Both the position numbers and the translations under genes were made by a program. 64,000 bases of DNA. Source: Simmondsia chinensis. Taxonomy: Eukaryota > Streptophyta > Magnoliopsida > Caryophyllales > Simmondsiaceae. Below are positions 1-12,389 of this stretch, in pieces (the stretch's first letter is position 1; each line of letters begins with the position of its first letter). The stretch is taken from the NCBI GenBank assembly GCA_018398585.1, contig JAGTTD010000009.1, positions 16,063,193 through 16,127,192 of the forward strand, given 5' to 3'. The notes below the pieces were generated by a model. That model had not been told where the DNA came from, made no database searches, and was given only the letters and a program-made list of their open reading frames with translations.

Positions 1-2
1 TG

Positions 3-170
3 TCCAGTCAGCCAGATGCGCTCCTTCCTTTTAAATTGAAGACGAAGTTCCGAACTCGGGCCTCCGGGGATGGATCTCGGCCAGAGTTGGGGCCTCATTC
101 CAGGCGGCCACGTATTACTTGTTCAGATGACATTTTTGATGTTATCAGTGATCATAGCATCAGTCGTTAA
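3..170 (+). CDS. C-terminal end of an unidentified protein (cut by window edge)
   Basis: Frame 3 is open from the window edge to a TAA at 168-170, about 55 codons. The stretch is GC-richer than what follows and encodes a basic segment followed by an acidic end (SDDIFDVISDHSISR). I do not recognise the family. AT-rich DNA with a repeated TAGTTCCTTGTTT block (about 206-275) follows, as expected of a 3' UTR or flank. It could be the last exon of a host gene or the end of a transposon ORF. The upstream part lies outside the window. Confidence 0.3.
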   Translation, partial: SSQPDALLPFKLKTKFRTRASGDGSRPELGPHSRRPRITCSDDIFDVISDHSISR

Positions 171-418
171 AATCATAAAGTATTGTTTAGTTACTAAGTA
201 GGATTAGTTCCTTGTTTAAATTTAGTAATTATTGTTAGGAATAGTTCCTTGTTTGAATTTAGTAGTTATTGTGGACTTTTATGGTCCTTCTTGAGTTATT
301 GAAATGGATTTGTTCCTTATTGAGTTGAATGATGGACTAGATTTGGCATTACAAATTATGTTGTTTGAGATAATTATAAGCTTAGCAAAATTTTTGATCT
401 AATGGCCTATGATGTCAA

Positions 419-2660
419 GTGTTAATCTAGTTAACTAAAAATTAAAAGTATGTGCCTTAGTTCAATGTGCCTATGTTCATTATCTAAGTGATTGTCATAT
501 GTGTCACAAGAAGATAATCTATCTATTATTTGGAAGAGTTTTGAGAAACTCTATCCCGTAATTATGCCCATAACAAAATTCAGCAAGTCCGGCCAAATGG
601 AATATGGTAACCGTAATTGTTGTTTAAAAAAATAGAAAAAAGAAAATTTTTTTTCCTTCTTTTTAGAAAAAAAACCCAAAGAAGATTAAAAGATTCAAAT
701 GGTCTTGAGGCGATCACCTCTGGGTGAGGAACGCCATTATCTGGTGACTTGTGAGATTCTAGAAATGACAATTAGCTGAGCGATAGGTTCTAGCAGTAAT
801 ATATTCACTACGTGACCGTAGGTGGAGCCACTAATGATCATTGATAATTAAATTAAGATATTTTTTATCTTGAGTTGGAATCAAAGCATCGTGAAGCCAA
901 TCGAGTCACTACTTTAATTGCTTGGTCTGTGCAACCTAAGCATGAAGGTTTGGTGCCCAAGCCCAGCTAATTTTCTCAAAATCATCTACCTTAGTATGTT
1001 CTCCTAGTAAACGACATATTTTCATAGAATGGTTAACCATGCTCTTGTATGTCTTGAGCTAAAAAATGGTACCTTTCTCGACCAACATTCGAATTATGCT
1101 TGTGCTTTTCGTTTAGCTTTAGTAGCTCTTTTATGTTTGGACATAGTCTTCTATGTGAAGTTTTTCTCTAATTTTGACTTGGATAATTGTAACTCCCGAA
1201 AAGTATTTGTTACTTTTATAGTTGTTAAGTGATCTATTAGGTGGCATGCTTGTTTTAATTGTATTCGTCCGAAAATAATAAACCGATTAGTTCGGAAAGG
1301 CTGATTGGAGTCTATCTCTAAGGTACACGTCTCTTTGTGAGTTGTGTTTAGTAGAAAAGGCAATTACCAAAGGCTTTTTTGGTAAAGTTTTAATAAGAAC
1401 CCGCTAATTGGAGTTTCATATGTTTAAACACTTGTATATTTATGAGTGTAAAGGCGGGGAAATAGTGCGCTTCATGTTGTTACATTCATAGACTACCATT
1501 TACATTATTGATATGTTTACCTCTTACTTTGTCAATCATGTGATAATCTGGTTAACTAAAAATTATAAGTATGTGCCTTAGTTTAATGTGTCTATGTTCA
1601 TTATCTAAGTGATTCTGATATGCACCATAAGAAGATAACCTATATATTATTTAGAAGAGTTTTGAGAAACTCTATCCCATAACTATGTCCATAATAAAAT
1701 TCAGTGAGTTTGGACAAATGGAATATGGTAACCGTAATTATTGTTTAAAAAAAAAAAAGAAAAAAGACAATTTGTTTCCTTCTTCTTTGATAAAAAAAAA
1801 ACCCCAAAGAAGATTAAAAGATTCAAATGGTCTTGAGGCAATCACCTCTGGGTGATGAACGCCATTATTTGGTGACTTGTGAGATTCTAGAAATGAGAAT
1901 TTGCTAAGCGATAGGTTTTAGCAGTGATAGGTTCACTACGTGACTGTAGGTGTGGCCACTAATGATCATTGATGAGTAAATTAAGATATTTGTTATCTTA
2001 AGTTTGAATCAAAGTATCGTGAAGCCAATCGAGTCACTACTTTAATTGCTTGGTCTGTGCGACCTAAGCATGAGGGTTTTGTGCCCAAGCCTAGCTAATT
2101 TTCTCAAAATCATCTACCTTAGTATGTTCTCCTTGTAAATGACATATTTTCATAGAATGGTTAACCATGCTCTTGTATGTCTTGTGCTAAAATGGTACCT
2201 TTCTCTACCAACATTTGAATTATGCTTCTTTTTTTCATTTAGCTTTAGTAGCTCTTTTATGTTTGGACATAGTCTTCTGTGTGATGTTTTTCTCTAAGTT
2301 TGACTTCGATAATTGTAACTCCTGAAAAGTATTTGTTACTTTCATATTTGTAAAGTGATCTGTTAAGTGGCGTGCTTGTTTTAATTGCATTCGTCCGAAA
2401 ATCATAAACCGATTAATTCGGAAAGGCTACTTTTAGTCTATCTCTAAGGCACACTTCTCTTTGTGAGTTGTGTTTAGTAGAAAAGGCAATTACCAAAGAT
2501 TTTTTAGTAAAGTTTTAATAAGAACCCACTAATTGGAGTTTGATCTGTTCAAACACTTGTACACTTATGAGTGTAAAGGCGGGGAAATAGTGCGCTTCAC
2601 TTTGTTACATTTATAGACTACCATCTACATTATTGATATGTTTACCTCTTACTTTGTCAA
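419..2660 (+). repeat. Tandem direct duplication, two units of about 1.12 kb
   Basis: Two adjacent copies (about 419-1538 and 1539-2660) can be aligned almost end to end. Each starts with a GTTAACTAAAAATTA stretch and ends with TTTACCTCTTACTTTGTCAATC. They differ by scattered substitutions and small A-run changes. The unit ends inside the copia integrase N-terminus, and integrase continues only after the second copy. This looks like an internal duplication within the copia remnant rather than a pair of LTRs: I see no TG...CA ends and no primer site between the copies. Confidence 0.75.
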
Positions 2661-3990
2661 TCTAAAGTATTGATTTGTTCAAAGTGCTTCTTGAGGATGT
2701 TGAAAATCAAATGAGAGTTTTGTGTAAACTTTCTGTAGCGATAAAGGTCGTTAATCTTTTCTGATTTTTTTCAAGGCATGTAGAACAAAGAGTGCGGGTA
2801 GTAAATAGATGATTCCTAGAATGCCATAACAAAAATGATGTTGTGGAACAAAGGATTCGAAACCTTTATTAGTATGGTTTACCTAACAATTGTTTGGGGA
2901 GATGCACCTTTGTCTACTGATTATATGCTTATCAAGGCTTACCCAGATAGTTTGAATGAGAAGACTTATACAGGTTAACCCTTTTGTTTCGTCACTAAGG
3001 GACAAGAAAGGGGAGTATGTCTCCTAAACGATCTATTTATATAGTCTTCAACAGTCATCACACTAGCAGAAGTGGAATTCCATACTATTTTTAGTTTGTC
3101 CATAATAGGTGGGGACTATTTTCATTATGTCAAAAAAAAAAAAAAAAAAGATGAAAAGAGAGAATCTTGCTTCTCTCCTTGTGTGTCAATGACATGCCAT
3201 TAAATGAAAGCAACATGGAAATGACAAATGCCACTTAATGGTGGTTGTCCTTTATTTTTGGATGATGGAAAAGAGTGATGGGAACTATTTGTTCAAGGAT
3301 GGGTTCCTAATAAGTCATTCTAAAGGTCTCTAGTTTGTCTTGAGTGACCTATATTAAGAAATTCCATATGATTTTAGATGCATTGCTAAAAACTATAGAT
3401 ACTCCTATCATGGAGTGTCACAAGTAAAGATTTGCCTCAAAACAAACGAGAAAGGGATCTGATGAATGATGTTCCTTATTCAGGCATTATAGGAGCTTAA
3501 TATACACTATGTTGTGTACACTCTCAAATATTTGTTTGGCTGTTGAGATGGTATGTCCATGCTCAAGTCGTCAAACCAATTAATTGATAGCTAAAAAAAT
3601 CTTCTATGACCTTTGTGGTACTATAGTTTTGGTCCATTATTACCTTGATGGTGATATGAGACTAATTAGATTGTTAGTTCGGATTGGGTTGTGATCAAGA
3701 TAAGTGTAGGTGCACCTCACAATATGTTCATTCTTAAGATGGTGGTTCTTTTTGTCTTGAACGTGACAAGAGGGCATTAGCCTATCTATGTTAGAATCGA
3801 AGTATGAAGATTGTGCAGCAGCCTAAAGAACTATGTGTTGAGAAAGTTTAGCTATGGTTGAATGTAACAAATATTTCCAAGCACCTGTTGTGGAGAAAAT
3901 TGACAACATGGCTACAACACAAATTTGCAAATGACCCGAACTTATTTCTCATGCAATTTAGTGAATGTTTTCTATGTGATTTATTCTTGT
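419..3990 (+). pseudogene. Degenerate Ty1/copia gag-pol remnant (GAG-pre-integrase, integrase, RNase H)
   Basis: No long ORF survives, but copia polyprotein pieces can be read in shifting frames and in the right order. At about 1250-1530, and again at 2370-2650, there is a stretch like the copia pre-integrase region: a CELCLVEKAITK-like Cys motif followed by a YVYLL-like segment. At about 2670-2990 integrase pieces follow: VENQ, a DKGR remnant of the SDRGGE motif, QNDVVEQR, and WGDAPLST. At 3440-3530 a SLIYTMLCT...ICLAVEMV stretch matches the conserved region before copia RNase H. At 3690-3830 a TSQYVHS..GG stretch and LESKYEDCAA resemble RNase H. The reverse transcriptase core is missing or unreadable. 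Stops and frameshifts are numerous, so this is an old copy. I could not define its LTRs. Confidence 0.72.
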
Positions 3991-4960
3991 TTGCATAAGT
4001 GACCTAAGGCACATCAATATAAATATGTCACCAGGCTATGACCAGTCTACTAGCTTGGGTGATCGCCTCAATGCTGAGTGCATGGGAGATGAGACCACAT
4101 GAGATCACGTTTTGAGTAAATATAGATCTCATCATGTCTTGTACATGAGTTTTATAAGAGGCATGTGCAACAATGTCGCCTCAGTTAGTCTGAGATGAAA
4201 TTCAAAAGAGTCAAACATGGATTTCAATAACTCATTCCATGTCATGCCTATTAGATAGCCAAATTTTAGTGGCATATCGTGTATTGCCTGTGAGGAAATT
4301 CGTGTGGTGTAAATGATAGAATGGCATGCCCAGTTAAGTGGGAGCTATGCCATAACATACATATCATACTATATGTCCTTTGAGAAGACTAGAGTTGGAA
4401 GTGATTGAATGGATACCCTCTTCTTCACTGTGTTAGCTCTTGGACTTAATGGTCCACTTTGGTACCCTTTGGGGCTTAGAACCTTGTCATGAAGTTGGAA
4501 ACTGGTGTTGCTACTTTAGCGTGTAATTCAAGGGCCATGATAGATTCGGTCCAGTGGAACATGTCTGCGAAAGTGGCTAGGCTAAGATGGATTGACGTGT
4601 GTGTCCATGGAAAAGATGTTTTGGTATTACCTGAACTGCCCAGGCGATTATGTCACATTAGTCATGACATGATCAAAGGTATGTGAATTTAGCACATTAG
4701 TTTGAGGGATCAATGATGCTAGATTCTCGGTGATGTTAAATGGTTTGGGGTATTTTGAACTTACTTATGCGTTCTTGAGGTATTATGTTAGTTAAATGGT
4801 GGCTTAATATAATACAATCCGTTATTAATTGTATTGTTTCGTCGCACGTCTCATTACCTGTATGAAGTGAGAGAGTAGCCTTAGTGGCCAAGTGGTAGAT
4901 GTTGGATGCTGACTCAGTCAGCCGCTAAATATATCTCAATTGTAGAGATATGGTGTAAAT
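3991..4960. other. No recognisable gene
   Basis: Unassigned DNA following the copia remnant. A 65-codon open frame at 4489-4686 has no features I recognise. The stretch may be the eroded 3' part of the copia element, but no LTR pair or polypurine tract is visible. Confidence 0.4.
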
Positions 4961-5309
4961 ACAACAACAAACCCAGTGCCTGAAGGGCTCTCGCTCACGC
5001 AGGGCCTGGGAGGGGAAGGATGTACGCAGTCTTACCCTATCAGGGTGAGACCTTGACGAGAGACTGTTTCCGAGGTCCCCAACCTTTTATTTGATCCAAT
5101 TAAGGATGGGTGCGTGTATGCCTGTAAGTAAATATTCAATTCATCACAAATGAATTAATCAGAAATGAATTCACAAATGAATTAATGAAATAAGCATGCA
5201 AGCATCTAAGTATGTATGCGTGTGAGAGCAAACAAGCACAAAAGGGGGTTATACATCTGACATAGTGCAATCATAGTGGGGGTTAGAGCGTATAGAGAGT
5301 AGAGAGAGA

Positions 5310-5345
<36 letters not shown>

Positions 5346-5655
5346 AAGAGAGGGTAGAGTGAAAGAGGGAGAGATAGAGAGAGTGGGAGGATGAAGAGAG
5401 CAGCGTAAAAGAGTAGAGTGGAGTGTAAAGAGTAGCACTATATCCCACGGTACTAGATCCTAGGAGTCCTAAGCGACTAAACCAACGCCCGTACTACGTA
5501 TACACAAACAAGCTTGCCACAGTTTACTAATGCTAAATGCACCTACACCGCTATATTGGTTATCCCTACACCACTCCTCCACTAAGCTTAAGCTAGGGCC
5601 GTCTCTTCTTTTAGATTGGGGTAGGCGAGATCCTGTTGGATTGTCTACATGAAAT
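4961..5655 (-). mobile_element. RTE-type LINE, 3' end fragment with (GTT)n tail
   Basis: Read on the minus strand, a short piece related to the LINE C-terminus and proximal 3' UTR (about 5570-5655) is followed by a 3' UTR and a terminal block at 4971-5083. That block reads GGGGACCTCGGAAACAG...CTGCGTACATCC...GCACTGGG and ends in a GTTGTTGT tail at 4961-4970. The 5570-5655 part aligns with the LINE at 16.69-16.80 kb around the shared CTAGGGCC stretch. The terminal block is the same sequence that forms the 3' half of the 5S-headed SINEs here. The fragment stops at the CACTA terminus at 5656. A purine-rich microsatellite sits inside the 3' UTR. Confidence 0.65.
5291..5400. repeat. (AG)n purine microsatellite
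   Basis: Nearly pure AG/GGAG tract, with the longest uninterrupted AG run about 5315-5343. The Leu/Ser-rich 80-codon frame on the opposite strand is an artefact of this tract. Confidence 0.9.
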
Positions 5656-6500
5656 CACTACTACGTAAAAGACCATTTGCAACGGTTAAAAACCACTGCA
5701 TATGGACTAAAGCCATTGCATTACCTCTAATGCAGTGGTTCCTGAACTGTCCCATGCGTGGCCGTGGCATTAGCCTTTTGCAGCGGTTTTCCAAACTATT
5801 GTTGCGGTTCCGAAACCGTTGCATTTGGTTATCTAATGCAGCAGTTTTTTTACCCTTATGCAGCAGTTTCTCTATAGCTAGTGCAACGGTTATTTAGAGC
5901 TAATACAGTGGTTTTTTAGAGCTAATGCAACGGTTTTTTATTTCTGCTGCAACGGTTTTTTTAACGCTAATGTAGCGGTTTTTTAAAGCTAATGCAAAGG
6001 CTTTTTAATTCTAATGTAGCGATTTTTTTAATGCTAATGCAGCGGTTTTTTAGAGCTAATGCAACGGTATTGTAGAGCTAATGCAACAGTTTTTTAGTTC
6101 TAAGGCAGCGGTTTTTTTAATGCTAATGCAACGATTTTTTAGAGCTAATGCAACGATTTTTTAGAGCTAATGCAACAGTTTTGTAGAGCTAATGCAACAA
6201 TTTTTTAGTTCTAATACAGTGGTTTTTTAACGCTAATGCAGTGATTTTTTAGAGCTAATGCAACAGTTTTTTCAGCTAATGATCAATTTTTGAGAGCTAA
6301 TATAGCAGTTTTGTAGAGCTTATGCAACGGCTTTTAGCTCTAATGCAGCGATTTCTTAAAGCTAATGCAATATTTTTTTCCAACTAATGCATTGATTTTT
6401 GAGAGCTAATACAACGATTTTTGAGAACTAATGCAGTGATTTCTTAAAGCTAATGCAATAGTTTTTTTAGGTAATGCAACAGTTTGAAATATATTGTAAC
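5656..6500 (+). repeat. CACTA subterminal repeat array (left end)
   Basis: About two dozen degenerate copies of a 25-40 bp unit containing AATGCAACGGTTTTTTAGAGC, all in one orientation, with many transitions in the ACGG core (ACAG, GTGG, GCGA). In CACTA elements such motifs bind the element's own transposition protein. The decay of the CG dinucleotides suggests long methylation. Confidence 0.75.
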
Positions 6501-7002
6501 AATTATTTGAATTAGCAATTTTTACTACAGTTCATAAATGTATGAAAACTTTATCATATCCAAACATTTCACATATCTTGCCCGACAACAACAAAACTAT
6601 TAGTAGTCCAAACATAACTTATAGTGTTAATAATTCATCATATCAAAAATCCTCAAATCAATTACATTGCTCATAACCACAAAATTCTACATCCACAAAA
6701 TATATTAAGCACTACATTAAAGCCATAGTTCCAAGTCAATATCAAACGTGCACGCTATATCCAATCAAGTTAATTACATTGTTCATAATCTCAGAATCAG
6801 CACTAGGTTCCTTTAGCTGTGTGTCCACCAACATCATCGAGATCCCCAGCACCCTGATAACAAAAACAAATAAGATGAGCAAGTTGTAGTACTAGGGCCT
6901 CGTACAGCTACACAAATGTTGGAACATATAATTTTTAAGTTTTACAGTAAAAAAATTAAGAAATACAATCAATTTTGAGTTAAAAATAAAAGAAATTCTT
7001 TA
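6501..7002. other. CACTA interior, mostly featureless; possible small minus-strand exon
   Basis: AT-rich. On the minus strand at about 6810-6856 a CAG acceptor is followed by a short open stretch (AGDLDDVGGHTAKGT then stop), which could be the last exon of the CACTA protein whose upstream part is at 7003-7110. Nothing else is recognised. Confidence 0.3.
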
Positions 7003-7110
7003 TCATGCCTCATTTACAGCACCTGATGAACGAGCAACATTTTGAGTAGCATTGTGACCATGTCCAAATAATCCTTCTACCAAGGTTTTAAGTACATGGG
7101 GATCAACCTG
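7003..7110 (-). pseudogene. C-terminal fragment resembling a plant CACTA-associated (Ptta/En/Spm) protein
   Basis: A minus-strand frame reads VDPHVLKTLVEGLFGHGHNA and runs to a stop at 7003. Its layout (acidic or hydrophobic helix, then a Gly/Asn/Ser-rich C-terminus) resembles the end of plant transposase-associated proteins encoded by CACTA elements. The match is from memory of the family style and is not a strong motif. Upstream the frame runs directly into a 5S-headed SINE at 7111, so the coding sequence is interrupted there. It is the only protein trace supporting a CACTA identity for the region. Confidence 0.35.
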
Positions 7111-7267
7111 AGGGATTGCCTTATAGAGAGGCTGTTTTCGAGTGCCCCCCCAACCTGAGGGGTGAGGACTTCCCGAAAGGTCACCCATCCTGATACTATT
7201 CTCGTCCAAGCACGCTTAACTTCGGAGTTCTAATGGGATCTGGTGATAGCGTGTTGGCACCCTCTTA
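7111..7267 (-). mobile_element. 5S rRNA-headed SINE, 3'-truncated
   Basis: The minus strand reads from an AAGAGGGTGCC start through a 5S rRNA-like head with CTCCGAAGTTAAGCGTGCTT (box A region), ACGAGAATAGTATCAGG and GATGGGTGACC (box C). It then passes into CCTCAGGTTGGGG and the LINE-like part up to GCCTCTCTATAAGG, where it stops. The distal LINE-like tail is absent. No target duplication is evident. Confidence 0.8.
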
Positions 7268-9779
7268 AAATGTAATCACATTATAGGTATATTTTAACAA
7301 ATAAAATATCATGCATTAGTTTTCTGAAGTTAATCACAAAGTACTATCGACATCATGTAATGCCCATAACTTAATAGCTAAACCAAGAAATTCGCTACTA
7401 AAACTGGCATTTTTGCATATTGCCATAATGCTCGAGTAACCATAGCCAAATCTATGTGTTTTCACCATAATACAATTCAATAGTAATGTAGGACAAGTAG
7501 TAAAGAAATTCATATAGCAATTGGATGACTAAAAACCCAAACAAATGGGACAAAAACATTGATCTACATTTACAACTCAAAACAGACAGAAGTTTTGATC
7601 CTTATGGAGTTTCGAGGCCTGTTAAATACAAAAATAAAGCTCTCGTACTGAACTATGCAAATCAAATGCTTTGCTGTTGGCCTACCAATTTTTCCCAAAT
7701 TTGTCATCTATGGAAATCAAATGGTTGATAATGACACTCATGACCAAAAGAAAATTGGAAATAGTACTCTAAAAGCTTTAATGGCATAAATTTGTCAAAA
7801 TTGTCATAAAAACCTTCATAAAGAAAACTGAAAACATACCAAGGACCGAACAAGTACTCCAAAAGCCATAGGTCCTTTTAATCACCAACTCATCAAAATT
7901 GAATGAGTTCAGTTCCAATGAAGTAGTAGGTTCAAACTTTTCACTTGATCCTCCTCTTGTTTTACCATTTAACTGTTCCTTCGCAAGAATGAGCTAAAGT
8001 AATGGATGAAACCACCAATTACATTAGATTCCTACTACCATATGCATCAAGAATGAGCTAAAGCAATAATCAAAATAAATAAAACATTTTTTTGTTTCTA
8101 CTACACCTCTTAACTCATAAGCATCAAATACTAACTCATGTAAATTCATATGCATTCTAGAGCTACTCATTGGTAAACAATCATAAGAATGTGAGCTCCC
8201 AATTAATATAGTTATTTATTCATAAGCATCAATAATGTCAAAGTATATTTTCCTCAAATGTAGTTGTCTCCCAAAAAATGTTTACCAAATGAAATAACTA
8301 ATATAGTTATTTTGATAAAATACCATGTGAAGAAAACATATATTGACATTATTGATTCTATGTCATTGCTTACTAGAGCCATTCAAATATAGAAACAAAT
8401 AATCTTTTTCACATAACCGACTCCAAAATATGAACAAAAAATTGCAACTAACCAACATACCTTCTAAACTTAAAGGATATCAAACTTTCCATGTTGTTTT
8501 TGCACCTGTTAAACAACCAAAAAACACACATCTTTGATTCTATGTTTCACTAATCCATGGATAAAATACTATCAAAACGACATCAATTTCAAGCTTTAAA
8601 GAAACATTAGGGTCCATACGCAAATAAATATAAATTAAGTAGAAAATATATATTGTAAACTTGGGGTTAGACTACTCCAAGCAGTTGGCCAGTGTAGGAC
8701 CACCATTGTTTCCTCAATCGGAGCTAAGCATTGATAAAAAAATAAGTTAGTCACATGTTAGACATAGCAGAGAATTGCTTATATCAATAATAATAGTATT
8801 AGGTAGTTATCCTCTGCCTAATTCTATAAATAATGGCAATTAGGTTGTATTGAAGTTCATAATTTCATAATGTTAACTAGACTCTCTCTCCCTTACTATT
8901 TCTCTCTATTTTCCTCAGTCATTTTCATCATATCATTGTCTTTTAATTCTCTGCAGTCAAAAGCATTTCAAATATTCTATTTCATCCTTCTTGATTTGAC
9001 AAGATATGGGGTATGAAACATAACACACCTCTTCGCAAAGTGATTCAGGGAATAGTTTGACATCTACAATTTAGAGATAAGAACTCACTATAAAGGATCC
9101 CGAAAAACAAAAAACTTAAAAAGCCTATAAGGTTCATAATTCTTTTAACGTTTGTTAAACATGACATTGTCCCTCTCTTAACTGCTTATAGGGTTTATAG
9201 CATAGCTATTAAGGCTTCAAATCGTTCTCAACCCTTTGATAACACCCTAGTTTAGCTTAGAGCATTCAATTTCTCAAAAATCTTAACATGGTAGTTGACA
9301 ATCTGATCAGGAATTATTTTACAAATAAGCTATCTGAATAGAATTTAACCTATAAAGTTCAATTCAAAGTTCATATAAGTCAGAACATTACTACAAAAAC
9401 TATGAAATTCACAACTAACCAAGCAAGGTTCTAGCTCAACTCACTAGATTCAAATCCATAACTCAAATTCACAACCAATAGATATAAGCTTACCACAAAA
9501 GGAGAAAGAGCAACATTAAGAGGTCAGCACCAATATTAGTTTTGTACTTTTAGGAGCTATTTCAACTTAAATTAGCAAAATTAAAGAGTAACCTTGAAAT
9601 GAGTTAACCTTAGGGTTTATTTTGAAAAACGTTGATCTCAAGAGTTGCAAATAAGGTGCAGAGTTTCCTTTTTTTGACCTTAAAACAGTGTCTGGGGTTC
9701 AAATTTAAGACATAACCAACAATATTATGAAAAATCAACAAAATCAAACAAAAACTAACAAAAAAGTGAATGAAAAACG
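7268..9779. other. CACTA interior without recognisable genes
   Basis: About 2.5 kb of AT-rich DNA. Scattered short open frames (such as 67 codons at 7525) show no family features. CAG/GT-like splice signals occur but no consistent exons can be read. Likely eroded introns or spacer of the CACTA element. Confidence 0.35.
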
Positions 9780-9995
9780 AGAGGGAAACGTACCAACGGA
9801 GAGAGAGGAACCGTGAGCGAGCGGTAATGGAGGACGGGTGGTGAGCGGCCACGGCATCGGGGAGGTGAGTGGCGACGGCGACAAGAGGCGAGGAGTTTTG
9901 GGGCCGCCGGGCCGGCGGGCGCCCGGGGGGGGGGGAGGGAGAGAAATGGAGAAGATGGGAAGTGGGAAAGGGATGGTGGGTTAATTTTGAACAAT
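9780..9995 (-). other. GC-rich block, possible 5' exon or leader of a minus-strand transposon gene
   Basis: An island of GC-rich, pyrimidine-biased sequence (on the minus strand) in AT-rich surroundings, with a run of 11 or so G at about 9923-9936. On the minus strand it is CCACC/CTCTCC-rich and is followed by a donor-like GTTG|GTACGT near 9790, as in a plant 5' UTR exon. Two overlapping Pro/Ser/Arg-rich frames (up to 143 codons) are probably composition artefacts. A similar block is at about 12990-13200. Confidence 0.3.
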
Positions 9996-11334
9996 AAATT
10001 TGTTTTCCCTTTTTTTTTTTTGCTTTTACACTTGAGCCCAATATTTTGGTAAAAGTTTTAGTTAAAATTTTTGCGTGATTAAATTAATTTTGAGTAAAAT
10101 TAAATTTATTGATAAAATTTTATTAATTTATCTATCATTATTTTAAAATTTCATATGCTAATTTTTTTAGTCCATAATTTTTGTTAAATAATATTTTAGT
10201 TAAAAGAAAAACATATTTAATAAAATAGTATAAATAGCAGTATATAAGGAGGTAACATAATTTAATTAGAAATAAAATTATAGTACAAATGCATAATGAA
10301 GGCAATTATTGCAAGAGGATTGTGAATTTACTAACAATAAAGTCAAGTTTGTACGCTTTGACATCGTAACTTTAACTGTTTTATTAGATATATGTAATTT
10401 TTGAACTAAAAAGCTATTTCACAAAATTTGTGTACAATAATTAATACACAAAATCTCGTGACTAAAAGATATAGTACAAAGGCCGGATGCTACAAAACTA
10501 ACAAGAAGTCTGCGTAGCATACGCACCAAGAACCACAAGACCATTCTCCATGTTTAATTCCAATATGATTAATACATAGCCAAAACAATGTATATGTCTA
10601 TGTTTAACCATTTTTCAATATCAATATTCAAATATGAATACGCAAAGAATACTCATAATGAGAATTCCAACTCATGCCCTTCAAGTCAAACAATGTGCAA
10701 TACAACCCACTTGTGTCCACTCAATACAACATGACTGTTAAGCAGACCACCAATTGAAAAATTTTCACAATCTATTACAGATAAAATTGGTGGCATTGCT
10801 CCCAACAAAAACCATCAATCACCAATTGAATTACTCATAATTGTCCTTTGGGATCCTAGGTCATTCTAGACCAATCAAATTTTGACATAATATAGAATAT
10901 AACATCATAATTTAATACATTAATCAATAAAGAACCATATCCAAACAAGCAATATCATTGCTAAGCCAATAATATAACATTAAACCATGTTTAAATATAC
11001 TTAAATGACATAACATCCTTTCGTTATTTTCAGAAAATGTAATGGAACCGGCCATGTACATATTTCTTCTAATCGTTTTCCTCGCTTCCGCTGTTTCTTT
11101 TATTTGTTTCTGACTTCTCTTGCCATTTTTGACTGAGCCATATATCACACAATTTATTCCATACATGTGCGGTACATACGATAAACAACAACAACAACAA
11201 CAACAAACTCATATGTGGTACATACGATAAACACATAATAAAAATATGAGAACATCCTCGTTCTCTCCCAATTCTCTCTCTCTCATTCATTCTTTTCTCA
11301 AATAAACCCCAAATACATCCAAAAACTATAAATA
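9996..11334. other. AT-rich stretch without genes; short direct repeat with (CAA)n
   Basis: No coding signal. At 11167-11236 a 20-odd bp block (GGTACATACGATAAACA) occurs twice, about 55 bp apart, separated by a (CAA)n run. Confidence 0.35.
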
Positions 11335-12175
11335 TTAAGATTTTTCTATCACAAGCATACAAAATCACCACTAATCTGTGTCAATCACCATAAGCATCAC
11401 AAATTCACCCAAAATACACTCAAAAACTATAAATGTTCACCTTTTTTCTCTCATTAGCACATAGAATCACCACCAACTTCTGTCAATCACCATAAACATC
11501 ACAAATACACCCAAAAACTGTAAATGTTCAGATTTTTTCTCTCATTAGCATATAGAATCATCACCAACTTGTGTCAATCACTATAACCATCACAAATACA
11601 CCCAAAATACACCCAAAAACTGCAAATGTTCAGATTTTTTCTCTCATCAGCATATAGAATAACCACCAACTTGTGTCAATCACCATAAACATCACAAATA
11701 CACCCAAAAACTGTAAATGTTCAGATTTTTTCTCTCATTAGCATATAGAATCACCACCAACTTGTGTCAATAACCATAAACATCACAAATATACCCAAAA
11801 ACTGTAAATGTTCAGATTTTTTCTCTCAATAGCATATAGAATCATCACCAACTTGTGTCAATCACTATAAACATCACAAATACACCCAAAAACTGCAAAT
11901 GTTCAAATTTTTTCTCTCATTAGCATATAGAATCACCACCAACTTGTGTCAACCACCATAAACATTACAAATACACCCAAAACTGTAAATGTTTAGATTT
12001 TTTCTCTCATTAGCATATAGAATCACCACGAACTTGTGTCAGTCACCATAAACATCACAAATACACACAAAAACTATAAATGTTTAGATTTTTTCTCTCA
12101 TTAGCATATAGAATCACCACCAACTTGTGTCAATCACCATAAACATGACAAATACACCCAAAAACTGTAAATGTT

Positions 12176-12194
12176 CAGATTTTTTCTCTCATTA
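12176..12194. repeat. Target-site duplication (left) of the SINE at 12195
   Basis: CAGATTTTTTCTCTCATTA, 19 bp, repeated exactly at 12390-12408. Because the target is itself a tandem repeat, an array-unit match is an alternative, but the exact abutment on both SINE ends favours a true duplication. Confidence 0.75.
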
Positions 12195-12389
12195 AAGGAA
12201 CATACCCAGTGCCTCAAGGCTCCCGCCTACGCAAGGTCCGGGGGGGGGGGGGGGGGGTGGGCGGATGTACGTGGCCTTCCCCCTTCAGGGTGTTAACCTG
12301 AAGAGAGGCTGTTTCCCAGTGCCCCCAACCTAAGGGTGAGGACTTCCCAGGAGGTCACCCATCCTGGTACTACTCTCGCCCAGTCTACG
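12195..12389 (-). mobile_element. 5S rRNA-headed SINE, 5'-truncated, inserted in the 91-bp satellite
   Basis: The minus strand starts inside the 5S head at GGGCGAGAGTAGTACCAGG (box A lost, box C kept). It runs through GTGACCTCCTGGGAAGTCCT and the LINE-like half (GAAACAGCCTCTCTTCAGG, CCTTGAGGCACTGGG) and ends in TATGTTCCTTT. The CCCCC stretch of the tail region has expanded to 18 C/G at 12240-12257. Perfect 19-bp duplications flank it. 5' truncation with an intact 3' end is the usual result of target-primed reverse transcription. Confidence 0.88.

Noticed and set aside
419..1538. LTR pair (419-1538 and 1539-2660)
   Set aside because: The repeats are adjacent with no internal region, lack TG...CA ends, and contain copia integrase coding remnants at their right ends.
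4880..4925. tRNA-like AGTGGCCAAGTGGTAG motif
   Set aside because: No pairing acceptor stem and no convincing box B at the right distance.
5206..5448. 80-codon minus-strand ORF, Ser/Leu-rich
   Set aside because: Created by the AG microsatellite; pure composition artefact.
9610..10041. 143-codon minus-strand ORF
   Set aside because: Pro/Ser/Arg-rich reading of a GC-rich tract, with a second overlapping frame of similar quality; no domain or conserved structure. Treated as a possible leader exon only.
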